From NCBI GenBank assembly GCA_030549495.1, contig JAUIRK010000902.1, positions 251,001 through 315,000 of the forward strand: 64,000 bases of DNA, read 5' to 3'. This DNA comes from Nectonema munidae (lineage: Eukaryota; Nematomorpha; Nectonematoida; Nectonematidae). The position numbers were made by a program, and so were the translations under genes. Below are positions 36,601 through 41,442 of the stretch, in pieces; within the stretch, counting starts at the first letter, position 1; every line of letters starts with the position of its first letter. The notes under the pieces were generated by a model. It searched no databases. It was not told where the DNA came from and saw nothing but the letters and a program-made list of their open reading frames with translations.

Positions 36601-39600
36601 AAGTCCATAAAAAAGAAAATTTTGAAAAGAAGCTAGATTTCGAGTTTGTCTTGGCAAGGATAGAAAAGCGTACTCCAGATGTCAAAAATGTCAAATTTAT
36701 TTATGTGATGAACAAAATAGGCTGTATTTTATTGTGAAAAATTATTTATAATAATCTTGTTAATAAATTTTTGATAATTAAGGGTGAAATTTCACCCAAG
36801 GATATTTTCAGCAAGTTTTTTTAAAGACAGTATGGTGGATTTAATTATAATTATTTTATTAGAATAATCTCATCAGCTCTTTTCCTCCTCAACATATGTC
36901 TCGCGTATCCGCTATTTATCCTGCCGCTGACCTAAATTTAATGCGCTCTGTCAACAGCCAGGCTTTCAACGCCAGCATTTACCCTGCTTGTATGCAATTC
37001 TTTATTCCACTTTCAATTGTTATTTATCCCTCTTTTTTGTACTTCTAGCAGCAACATTTCCTAAGAATTCCTACCCTACTTTTCCCAATCGCTTTTATCT
37101 GTGAGTCCTTGATCTTTCTATATAATGCGATTATGTTGTATACAGGGTTGGGAGCAAGAGTTGTTTTTTTAATTATTTTATAAATAGTTTCATTTTTGTT
37201 AGCCAATAGAGTGAGCTTTCTTTAGTCAGCGATAAATTTATTTAGTTCTTAGACTTGTAGTCGATTTTGTAAGTAGTAGAAGTCGAATATTTTCCCTCAA
37301 ACTCCCAAATCTCAGTCGTATATTAGTAGTGGTTTTGTTTGAACTTATTTTTCATTTTTTGTTATTTTCAATATTTTAGGGTTTATAAACGAAAGGTTTA
37401 TTAGTGTAGTTTTCTTCTAAGACATTTTCGTTTAAAGCACTTTGGTCTGAACAACATTAGTGTAAGAAGGGAAGTGTGCTCATCCAGGCTGATTTTTTGG
37501 AATAATAGTCACAATAAACTTCAGGATTAAAATTTTTATCGAAGCATTGCGAGCGAACTTTGCGACGACAAGAGGCATCCATTAGTTCCCTGTGTTGCCT
37601 TAATGCAGCAAAACTTTAAAAGAGTGTATCAGTGATATAAGCTTATATTCATTGTAAGATTAATGATGTAAGATTTTATAAACGTGAACAGTCACTGTTT
37701 TGAGACAAGCATATGTCTTGCACGAACTGTTTCAAATAAAAAATATTTTTATACAAAGATATAGATAGCTTCTCTTCTTTGCTAACATGTGTTTTCTGTT
37801 ATATTAAATGTGATTGATTTTATTATTAGTAAAGCCTTCCATATCGTGATCATCTGAAAGTGTTCTGTTCTTTTTTCAGCTATACTAATAATAATAATTA
37901 TTATTATTATCGTCATTACAGTTGTTTCAGTCTTTGTCCACTACGCATTTTTTGTTTGAATATTTTGTTTAACTTTTTTATCAAGTCATTGCGGTTGTTG
38001 CTAATTTTTTATCATAAGTAAAAAGAAATCAGATGCATTTTTTTAAGAAAAAATATTTAGAATGTAATAAAGTATTCAAATCTGTTGGAGGTTCGCCTTC
38101 TGTTTTGAAAGCTCCCCTGAGTAAAGTCCATAATTTGAACAACCAACCAGAAAATAAAACAGGCCATTCTAGCAAAATCAACAAAACTTTAGAACAATTT
38201 ATAATTAAAAAATCTCTTTACAAAATTGCTAAATTGACATGCAAGGATGGCTTTAGTTTTAGACAAATTGCATCAAGCGAATTCATTCAAAGACATTTGG
38301 CAACAAATACGTATGACAAAATACCACCACGCGGGGTTAAAAAATGGTTATAAAATACTATGAAACAGAAGAGGCGAAGTAGGCAGAATACTTTTTACAT
38401 CAAGTTCAACATGAGCGTCACAATAGATGAATATACATCTTCACAGAATCGTCGATTTATGACTATTAATGTACATGATAAGAATAAACATTGGTCTCTT
38501 GGATTAGTAGCACTTTTTGGTTCCTTAAACAATGATGATAAAATTACTTTAAAAGATTTTAACTTGGATTTAGATTGTCATATAGTAGGTGTGACTACAG
38601 ACGGTGTCTCGTTAAAATACTATGAGACAGAAGAGGCGAAGTAGGCAGAATACTTTTTACATCAAGTTCAACATGAGCGTCACAATAGATGAATATACAT
38701 CTTCACAGAATCGTCGATTTATGACTATTAATGTACATGATAATAATAAACATTGGTCTCTTGGATTAGTAGCACTTTTTGGTTCCTTAAATAATGATGA
38801 TAATTCTATCTTTGTATGGAGGCAAAAACCATTTTTGATTTTTAAGGTGCCATAAACTGATATTTTATCATAAATATCTCGAAATACTTTAGGGATAAGG
38901 TTAGTTCTAATGAAATCAATTGTCCATATCCTGATTTTCAAGAAAACATCCATTCCTTCAAAGATGCAAGATATAACTCAAATTTTACACCGATTAAAAT
39001 TTATCCCCCTATCAGAAATTCGAAAAGTAAGTTTTTTACACTTTTAAATATTTTTTCTTCAATCTTTTATTTTAAGAACGAGATTATGATTTTAATCGTA
39101 CACGAAGATCAACTTCAGCAAATCCCAGCGATTCATCTATTGCGAAGTATTGATAGCATTATTTTGTATCTTTGTCATCCATCCTCTTTCGTACGTTAAT
39201 TAAATTCAAAAGAATATAGGATTTTATTTTTATAACATAAAGTACAAAACCATGTAATTCTATAGATACTGCAAATGTCCATGCGATGAATTGTCTTACC
39301 AGCACTCGTGAGTTTGTAATGTGTATTATTTGCTACTAAAGATATAATTCTAAAACTAAAAAGATCTTGAAGCAGTGGCGGTTCTAGATTTTCAAAAGTT
39401 AGGGGGTCAAACAAGGGCCAAGTTTTTAAATCGATAATTTTTTATAAGTTTTGCAATTTACCAAATACATATGTTTTACTTTTTTTTCTTTGAATTATTC
39501 CAATGAATGAAAATGAAATTAAGAGTGCTCTTGGTCTAAGATTCACCCGTCCAGATAAGAAAGATATTTCTTCCCCTGGATGCAAAACCCACTAAAAAAT

Positions 39601-41442
39601 TAAATTATGAAAAGTTTCGAGTAAATTTTAAATCCAGTAAAATAGGTATTTGATGTGGAGGGGCCAACACGGGGTCCCGCCAAAAAACTAGGGAGGAGAC
39701 TATATAATCTCATATATAGTCTCATATAATCTATTTATTCAGAAATTTTTCTCATCGTTCTCACCCCAATCGCCGAAATTCCAGATCTAAAGATGCTCAC
39801 TACTCCTACGACAAAAAACAGAAATCGTCCTCTAGACGCTCTCTATCCTTTTCAAGTTACAGTAGTGGAGGAAGTAGAAAATGTAAGCAGCATCAATCCT
39901 CCAAAAAACATAAGCAGTCATCACACTATTCGCAGCAACACTCTTCCAATAAACATGAAAAGAGCAGACACTGTTCTCCTGCCAGAAAGAAGCATGAGAA
40001 GGATGCGTAAGTTTTTCCACCGTATTTTCAAAGTACGCAGTAGATTCATTATAACGCTGGAGGGGTCTTTGCACATCATGTGGTCATACAGCACGTGTTC
40101 CAGTAGATCCGTTATAACGCGGGTTCGTTGCTTGGACCCCACCATCTGCGTTATAAAAGCTCTTCTGTGTAGTTGTTTTCATCTTTGTAGCTCATAAGTG
40201 TTTTATCTTGAGTGTTACAATTTCCTACATTATAGTATTTTTCTTGATACTTCTTTAGTTTCTCCCACTTTCTCTGATATTTGAAGTATTTGGCCTTTTA
40301 TTTTAACCATCTAACTTTTGAGGACCAATGTGATATTCCCAAAAATTAAAATAGTCTGCTTCAAATACATAAAATTATATTTAAAAAGAAAGCAGACGAT
40401 TCGTCTAGGAAATTATGATCCGCGATTAAGTCCTTTGTTTTTGAAAATTAAACATATGCTTTTTTTCAATAAGTTTCCTGGAAAAGTTCACATAAATTAT
40501 TATCCAAAGAGTGAAATGTATATTTATAAAAATTTTAATACTATTTTATGATCTTTTTATTTAAAAAACCAAAATATCTTGTCTAGTTTATTTATTGGAT
40601 TGTTTTTTGCTAGTAAACTTAGTATTAATAATTTTTTTATTTGTTTCAATAAAAGTTGACTGATCCAACTAGCTAGCGAACCATATAGTTTTTCAAAAAA
40701 TGGAGAAAGTACCCTTTTCTTTTGGAATAAGTTAATGCTTAACCGGAATTTTATCAGCATGCATTTTTGTACTCACATTTTCTACTCTCTTTCAGGAATT
40801 CGCGAAATGAAGGAGATGCCCGTTATACTTTTTCTTCCAAAAGTCGGCGTACTGTCGGGAATGCGTCTCCTTCCCTTCCATCACCAATTTCTTCTTCTCG
40901 TGGTGGACATGTGGAGGACGCTTATCTTGACATCCTCACTTCTAACAGAGATTTAGAAGCGAAAGCAAATGACTTCATCCGCAAAAACTCCATTCGCCTT
41001 AGTACAAGTCCCCATTCTAGACGACATCACGACCACAACCACATTCTTCGATTATCTTCCTCTGCGAAATGCTCCAATGAAAGTGATTTCATTGGTCAAA
41101 GAGATCTCCCAAGTTATGGTGGGGTTCACAGTAGTTTTAAGAAAAAGCAGCATCACCGTCATCATTCCTCTAAAAGTGGAGACCACGAAACAATCCCCTC
41201 TCTTTCCCTTGATACCCGAAAGTTTCTATCTTCATCTAAGTCCTCATTATCTGCCCAGGATACATTATCCTCAAAGAATTCCACTTCACAATCCTTTATC
41301 CTCCAAGTTGATCAGAGTAATAGTAATACCAGAAGTCTTGGGAATCGCTCTAAAGCATCTCATTATCTTCCAGAGTCCTCCATATCGAAAGGTATCAGAG
41401 ATCGCCCTTCCCTATCTCGTCATCATCGTCAAGGCAAGAGCT
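9466..41442 (+). CDS. RBBP6: RBBP6 E3 ubiquitin ligase homologue (15 coding exons, 3' end missing)
   Basis: RBBP6/SNAMA proteins are nuclear RING-type ubiquitin ligases linked to p53/Rb control and pre-mRNA 3' processing. Joined in phase, the 15 exons give about 828 residues: DWNN ubiquitin-like domain (1-87), conserved linker with GPPPPSY, CCHC knuckle (C144, C147, H152, C157), a short IP.SFM block (about 170-205), a RING/U-box-like finger (C248, C251, C263/C264, C269, C272, C285, C288), a Ser/Pro/Asn-rich linker (320-460), a block resembling the FSPERFPPLNIRNS region of vertebrate RBBP6 (about 485-501), and an Arg/Ser/His-rich region (503-828). Every splice junction is GT/AG and every phase agrees, so this is not a retrocopy. 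Introns range from 49 bp to 10.1 kb, the large ones filled by transposons. The last exon ends at a GTACGT donor with one base of the next codon; the terminal exon was not found. Confidence 0.95.
9684..9774 (+). CDS. RBBP6: RBBP6 exon 2 (DWNN domain, C-terminal)
   Basis: After a 49-bp intron (9635-9683, acceptor AATATTTAG) the frame resumes as VYKDDTTLIPRNTSVVVARI then PILSNKNKSTP. This matches the YTDDNALIPKNSSVIVRRIP stretch that closes the vertebrate DWNN domain. The donor is ACACC|GTATTT, leaving two bases of a proline codon. Unspliced reading runs to a stop within a few codons. Confidence 0.93.
9831..9864 (+). CDS. RBBP6: RBBP6 exon 3 (microexon)
   Basis: A 34-base exon after a 56-bp intron, acceptor TTATTTTTAG and donor AAA|GTATAA. 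It encodes P-MDSLSEAANQK, completing the codon left by exon 2 and ending in phase 0. Vertebrate RBBP6 has a similar low-complexity SLAQLTKTANLAEA-type stretch here. The phase fit on both sides supports it. Confidence 0.8.
10130..11175 (+). pseudogene. hAT transposon relic in RBBP6 intron 3
   Basis: Near 10130 the sequence GCGGTGGTTTTCAATCACGG resembles the CAGTGGTTCTCAA-type end of hAT elements. Between 10620 and 11170, broken frames on the plus strand end in the hAT dimerisation signature: SERSFFAAGFLCSKLRVNLS, followed by KKLL, just upstream of 11160. The preceding stretch (10891-11076) reads KRSAEDQILEEFYEGVKKW. The copy is short, with several stops, and lacks the catalytic core, so it is an old relic. 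Confidence 0.65.
11180..12136. other. Intron 3 remainder, nothing recognised
   Basis: No domain or repeat was recognised. The last 15 bases form the acceptor of exon 4 (GAATTACTTTAG). Confidence 0.5.
12137..12225 (+). CDS. RBBP6: RBBP6 exon 4
   Basis: Acceptor ATTACTTTAG, donor TCAAA|GTAAAT. It encodes NCDLVNSELSEEEKIKTMIS then QSTKDFDPS, matching the ASEEDKIKAMMSQSGHEYDP stretch of vertebrate RBBP6 that precedes the zinc knuckle. It enters in phase 0 from exon 3 and leaves two bases that make Asn with exon 5. Confidence 0.93.
12285..12381 (+). CDS. RBBP6: RBBP6 exon 5 (CCHC zinc knuckle)
   Basis: After a 59-bp intron (acceptor AATTTTTTAG). It encodes YTDQKFKGPPPPSYICFRC then FNPGHWIQSCPRA, a C-x2-C-x4-H-x4-C knuckle with the family hallmark GPPPPSY just before it. 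Donor GCT|GTATGT, phase 0. The next intron is 10.1 kb. Confidence 0.96.
12382..13283. other. Start of the 10.1-kb RBBP6 intron, nothing recognised
   Basis: AT-rich sequence with an uninterrupted G tract at about 12458-12470 and no coding motif. Confidence 0.5.
13284..13900 (-). pseudogene. piggyBac 3' end fragment
   Basis: At 13284-13290 the sequence is TTAACCC, the TTAA target plus CCC terminus expected of piggyBac. Minus-strand reading toward it (about 13690-13560) gives a cysteine-rich tail, QVCGKCQNTCNKHAKKVCQS, like the C-terminal zinc finger of PGBD transposases. The other end is uncertain: a GGGTTAG near 13888 could be a mutated GGGTTAA. Most of the catalytic region is gone. Confidence 0.55.
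14311..14860. mobile_element. MULE-like inverted-repeat element
   Basis: At 14311-14350 the sequence GGGTCAAAACGACCGAAAAC is followed by CAAAACGCCC. At 14779-14860 the complement of the same theme appears several times (TTTTGGTTTCGGGCC, TTTTGGTTTTTGG, TTTTGGTTTCGGC). Inverted ends built from repeated CCAAAACG-CCGAAA words are typical of animal Mutator-like elements. No transposase is present between the ends; the open frame across the left end (14236-14505) is not recognised and partly consists of the repeat. Confidence 0.5.
15038..15530 (+). repeat. Direct repeats of about 190 bp (2 plus a partial third)
   Basis: The block starting AATTTTCAGCTTTTTGTTAT begins at about 15040, 15290 and 15482. 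The first two copies run about 185 bases to GGTTTAGCCAAGATTTATCA. The third stops after about 50 bases, exactly where the hAT at 15534 begins. The spacer between copies 1 and 2 carries a G-rich tract (15259-15270). Confidence 0.8.
16353..16368 (+). repeat. 16-bp target-site duplication, left
   Basis: GTATCATTTCAATTGT occurs here and at 18198-18213, immediately flanking the LINE. The uninterrupted hAT copy contains it once (complement at about 54302-54317). This fixes both LINE boundaries. Confidence 0.93.
16369..18197 (+). mobile_element. 5'-truncated LINE (non-LTR retrotransposon) inside the hAT
   Basis: The body is 1829 bp. It encodes the reverse transcriptase and C-terminal part of an APE-type LINE; the endonuclease is absent. 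Motifs in order: IWKKKGDVLECGNYRGIKLL (RT block 1-2), FVDLEKAYDTIPREVVYW, GLNQGSALSPLLFSLVVDEL, LLFADDLAILAD (FADD active site), SKYLGTQI, TYGCECWSLKK and, at the end, a tail with RGRQRKRWKDGL and DAQDRKKWREQI. The frame changes about four times (near 16745, 17047, 17511 and 17910-18070). The 3' end is a short AAGAAGAA run, not a long poly(A). The tail and simple-repeat end resemble RTE/Jockey-type elements, but I cannot assign the clade. Confidence 0.9.
18198..18213 (+). repeat. 16-bp target-site duplication, right
   Basis: Exact copy of 16353-16368. The hAT coding sequence resumes directly after it (TCTCAGGGCGCTGAAATAAC), matching copy 2 without a gap. Confidence 0.93.
19495..19575 (+). repeat. 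Partial copy of the 142-160 bp repeat unit
   Basis: TACATCGTATGAGGTAGCAA followed by AATATGAAGAGAAAGTTTCA matches the unit at 3880-3930. It is isolated from the minisatellite module here. Confidence 0.75.
19730..21190 (-). pseudogene. piggyBac transposase relic in RBBP6 intron 5
   Basis: Minus-strand reading from about 21180. An acidic N-terminus (LEGETSDSDVF, then PVKKIKK) is followed by the core MINLINVYERFSIEHLLAYF, GTPFLKAAISRDVFILIRTF, TRFDSRGEMNISDKLPPVR, NYVTVDEQLVKYRGRSS (VDEQ..F/L.GR region of the DDE domain), KPGRYGMDVYHCVDS, SCSGIYADRFFMSHELCEW (the YxDNxF-like block, here ADRF), and, near 19850-19750, a NRMVRNYSCYKASRRWPVTI segment with LDITANKSWVI. This is the standard order of a PGBD transposase. 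It has about five frame changes or stops and is not functional. It differs clearly in sequence from the other piggyBac copies in the window. Confidence 0.85.
21198..22479. other. Intron 5, right part; no confident feature
   Basis: An open frame at 21198-21428 (+), containing NPLEEEEEKDLFAISWIIKR, adjoins the piggyBac relic but matches no family I recognise. The rest is AT-rich and ends in the acceptor ACTTTACAG of exon 6. Confidence 0.4.
22480..22616 (+). CDS. RBBP6: RBBP6 exon 6
   Basis: Acceptor TTTTGACTTTACAG, donor GACAA|GTACTT. It encodes NESASDLRVKRSLGIPKSFM then TVVDGPSHKGALLTKEGNYA and VPNID, matching the KKSTGIPRSFMMEVKDPNMK and GAMLTNTGKYAIPTID region of vertebrate RBBP6. Phase 0 in, two bases out. 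Confidence 0.96.
23007..23203 (+). CDS. RBBP6: RBBP6 exon 7 (first half of the RING finger)
   Basis: Acceptor TTTGTTAAG, donor AAGT|GTAAGC. It encodes K-DAYMIKKVERPPFLPSDEL to CPLCQKIITHALVIPCCGNS then FCDK, ending in the first base of the next Cys codon. The PPFLP motif and CCGNS.CD are hallmarks of the RBBP6 RING. The spacer between PPFLP and the first Cys pair is acidic and serine-rich in vertebrates, but here reads ITLSSEVVLAACDVPPD. Confidence 0.97.
23270..23370 (-). mobile_element. tRNA-derived SINE (head)
   Basis: On the minus strand the RNA polymerase III boxes are visible: TGGCCTAGTGG (box A, complement of 23353-23363) and GGATTCGATTCCC (box B, complement of 23314-23326), about 27 bases apart as in a tRNA gene. 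The acceptor stem does not close, so it is a tRNA-derived SINE head and not a working tRNA gene. The tail is not delimited. Confidence 0.6.
23919..23926 (+). repeat. 8-bp hAT target-site duplication, left
   Basis: ATAGAAAG here and again at 25020-25027, directly outside the inverted ends of the hAT at 23927-25019. The neighbouring minisatellite units carry ATAGAAAG once at this point. Confidence 0.92.
23927..25019 (+). mobile_element. Internally deleted hAT (ZBED4/6-like) with intact ends
   Basis: The inverted ends TAGAGGTGCACCGGATAG and CTATCCGTTGCACCTCTA match at 17 of 18 bases. Subterminal CCGGATA/TATCCGG words repeat several times at both ends. The 8-bp duplication ATAGAAAG is perfect. 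Only the C-terminal third of the transposase remains: 24007-24399 (YVLPQILDPRFKAKFL), then, after frame changes, VYSERLFSEYGNIFEEKRTK followed by LLFVHHN at about 24635-24740, the hAT dimerisation domain typical of ZBED4/6-related elements. The BED finger and DDE core are missing, so it could only move with help in trans. Confidence 0.92.
25432..25865 (+). pseudogene. Unrecognised gene fragment
   Basis: A frame from 25432 (FKKSCNIIEKKTKKWGLNLT) continues, after a stop, as RKERIKVITDEICLLWEEVL then NFPIVSKQAVNSKIEQ up to about 25760. Its composition is less AT-driven than its surroundings and it looks like the eroded end of a mobile-element gene, but I do not know the family. Confidence 0.35.
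26038..28229 (+). pseudogene. piggyBac transposon, near full length, decayed
   Basis: Ends CACTAGAATGGCCGAGGTG (26038) and the complement of CACAAGAATGGCCAGAG (ending 28229) form inverted repeats. The right flank is TTTAA and the left CTAA, consistent with a TTAA duplication slightly eroded. The + strand encodes the whole family layout: acidic N-terminus (about 26350-26520, DDLSSESELDIELSDF), GIYGKSHNADFLWNKGMGLI, TMSRDSYKEIKKLLRFDIKS, the VDEQLLP-like block near 27030, SGKF-like DKFGIKFWMLAEV, LPLGESVVLEITKPINKLGY then TDHFFTSFELTKKL (catalytic block), YSTRSASRRWPLAVWANILD, and a cysteine-rich tail CKICKKPTCGKCS to VVCKTCDM (about 27880-27970). About seven frame changes or stops, so inactive. 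Confidence 0.9.
28235..29031. other. Right part of RBBP6 intron 7, nothing recognised
   Basis: AT-rich, no coding or repeat signal beyond short homopolymers. It ends with the acceptor TTTAAATAG of exon 8. Confidence 0.5.
29032..29221 (+). CDS. RBBP6: RBBP6 exon 8 (second half of the RING finger)
   Basis: Encodes C-ISKTLLETEEHICPSCHECD then ILPSTLIPNQRLRNTIESYL and VQVKNAANRANSVVANLTTS, matching CIRTALLESDEHTCPTCHQN and DALIANKFLRQAVNNF of vertebrate RBBP6. It completes the zinc ligands (C272, C285, C288). The donor TCAAA|GTAAAT leaves two bases. Confidence 0.97.
29462..31140 (+). pseudogene. Old hAT-like relic in RBBP6 intron 8
   Basis: It begins with CAGTGGCTTTCAAACTGG, a typical hAT/Charlie terminus. 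Downstream frames are heavily broken; SIFNYFSQIDETMDAANLSQ at about 30140-30200 is reminiscent of the LDESTDVANLSQL block of ZBED5-like hATs. A C-terminal zone at 30840-31140 is too eroded to read. The right end was not found, so the extent is approximate. Confidence 0.5.
31377..31714. mobile_element. hAT-type MITE, 338 bp
   Basis: Ends CAGCGTTATTCAAACTGTG and (complement of the right end) CAGCGTTTTTCAAAAAAC form short inverted repeats. Flanks TATTAGAA (31369-31376) and TATTAGAG (31715-31722) agree at 7 of 8 bases, the expected hAT duplication. The inside is non-coding with GGGTCGCG words near both ends (31411 and 31650). Confidence 0.85.
31723..32826. other. Intron 8, right part
   Basis: No gene. 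A GAGGGGGGAGGGC tract lies at 32050. The last bases, TTTTTGTATACTTTCAG, form the exon 9 acceptor. Confidence 0.5.
32827..33013 (+). CDS. RBBP6: RBBP6 exon 9 (low-complexity linker)
   Basis: Acceptor TATACTTTCAG. It encodes N-ASPFLPNSSATMSLGNGATL then NPSSLSSNSTFFKSSSAAPS and GQAPFLPI, a Ser/Asn/Pro-rich stretch equivalent in position to the proline-rich linker after the RING. It uses the two bases left by exon 8 and ends at ATT|GTACCT in phase 0. GC content is clearly above that of the flanks. Confidence 0.85.
33014..33774. other. Intron 9, left part, nothing recognised
   Basis: Very AT-rich sequence with homopolymer runs and no motif. Confidence 0.5.
33775..33910 (+). mobile_element. Candidate tRNA-derived SINE
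   Basis: GAGTGGCTTGATTAGAATCC (box A-like) and GACTTCGAATCCC (box B, about 33829-33841) lie at roughly tRNA spacing, followed by a unique-looking tail. Box A is imperfect. It is not the same subfamily as the SINE at 23270. Confidence 0.4.
33911..35313. other. Intron 9, middle part, nothing recognised
   Basis: No protein or RNA family seen. The open frames here are short and AT-driven. Confidence 0.5.
35314..36801 (+). pseudogene. piggyBac-like element, internally deleted
   Basis: Ends CCTTGGAGTGATATTTCACC (35314) and, inverted, CCTTGGGTGAAATTTCACCC (ending 36801) form the inverted repeat. The perfect 16-bp palindrome GGGTGAAATTTCACCC lies at 35489-35504 and 36782-36797. An N-terminus MNLEDCSDEDIFDFMSSYEE starts at 35655. 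Most of the catalytic core is missing, and 36330-36560 encodes the C-terminal part (YSVKRRTSLWPFALFCNIIA, CFNAFVLW, RRRLFLEQLGFDLV) of the PGBD family. It has several stops. The outermost TTAA target is not clear. Confidence 0.75.
36863..36989 (+). CDS. RBBP6: RBBP6 exon 10
   Basis: Acceptor ATTATTTTATTAG. It encodes NNLISSFPPQHMSRVSAIYP then AADLNLMRSVNSQAFNASIY and PAC/S, with donor GCTT|GTATGC leaving one base. There is no strong match to a named domain; the assignment rests on phase agreement with exons 9 and 11, higher GC and position. Confidence 0.75.
37049..37100 (+). CDS. RBBP6: RBBP6 exon 11 (52 bp)
   Basis: After a 59-bp intron with acceptor TTGTACTTCTAG. It encodes S-ATFPKNSYPTFPNRFY-L and ends CT|GTGAGT. 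Both junction codons are completed in frame, and the splice sites are close to consensus. The following intron is 1.8 kb. Confidence 0.78.
37101..38030. other. Intron 11, left part, nothing recognised
   Basis: AT-rich. A short ATT/ATA triplet array lies at about 37883-37910. No coding motif. Confidence 0.5.
38033..38820 (+). pseudogene. hAT transposase N-terminal fragment with tandem duplication
   Basis: Frames give LTCKDGFSFRQIASSEFIQR then HLATNTYDKIPPRGVKKWL and NMSVTIDEYTSSQNRRFMTI, NVHDKNKHWSLGLVALFGSL, DLDCHIVGVTTDGVSLKYY. The TIDEYTS.RNRR.M and V.TTDG blocks are the first part of the hAT catalytic domain. The segment from 38352 recurs from 38614 (offset 262), ending at about 38801 with only a few differences. 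Downstream catalytic and dimerisation parts are absent. Confidence 0.8.
38893..39026 (+). CDS. RBBP6: RBBP6 exon 12
   Basis: Acceptor AAATACTTTAG, donor CGAAAA|GTAAGT. It encodes L-DKVSSNEINCPYPDFQENIH then SFKDARYNSNFTPIKIYPPI and RNSK. The NFTPIKIYPPIRNS segment resembles NFSPERFLPLNIRNS of vertebrate RBBP6, which supports orthology well outside the zinc domains. It completes exon 11's Leu codon and leaves one base. Confidence 0.88.
39077..39146 (+). CDS. RBBP6: RBBP6 exon 13 (70 bp)
   Basis: After a 50-bp intron with acceptor TTTTATTTTAAG. It encodes K-RDYDFNRTRRSTSANPSDSS then IA-K and ends GCGAA|GTATTG with two bases left. It is the first part of the Arg/Ser-rich region. Confidence 0.8.
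39373..39690. mobile_element. Candidate MITE-like fragment in RBBP6 intron 13
   Basis: Starts CAGTGGCGGTTCTAGA, an end commonly seen on non-autonomous DNA elements, followed by a G-rich AGTTAGGGGGTCA. Near 39657-39690 a second G-rich patch (GGAGGGGCCAACACGGGGTC) lies in the expected place for the other end, but the two do not form a clean inverted repeat. Confidence 0.3.
39743..40006 (+). CDS. RBBP6: RBBP6 exon 14 (Arg/Ser/His-rich)
   Basis: Acceptor TCTATTTATTCAG, donor GATGC|GTAAGT. It encodes K-NFSHRSHPNRRNSRSKDAHY then KKQKSSSRRSLSFSSYSSGG and KKHKQSSHYSQQHSSNKHEK, an RS-like, His/Lys-rich stretch like the SR region of RBBP6 that joins it to splicing and 3'-end factors. The phase agrees with both neighbours. 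Confidence 0.9.
40796..41442 (+). CDS. RBBP6: RBBP6 exon 15 (Ser/Lys/His-rich)
   Basis: Acceptor TACTCTCTTTCAG. It encodes A-NSRNEGDARYTFSSKSRRTV then RGGHVEDAYLDILTSNRDLE, KKKQHHRHHSSKSGDHETIP and LSRHHRQGKS: disordered, Ser/His/Lys/Arg-rich, in keeping with the tail of the family. The donor AGCT|GTACGT ends it with one base of the next codon; without splicing the frame runs on as Phe/Leu-rich intron translation to a stop at 41777. The following exon was not found. Confidence 0.88.

Noticed and set aside
36341-36694. Minus-strand open frame opposite the piggyBac C-terminus
   Set aside because: Shadow of the plus-strand PGBD coding sequence (KRRTSLWPFALF).
9466-41442. RBBP6 as a processed pseudogene
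   Set aside because: Introns with consistent GT/AG sites and phases are present throughout, and no stop interrupts the exons.
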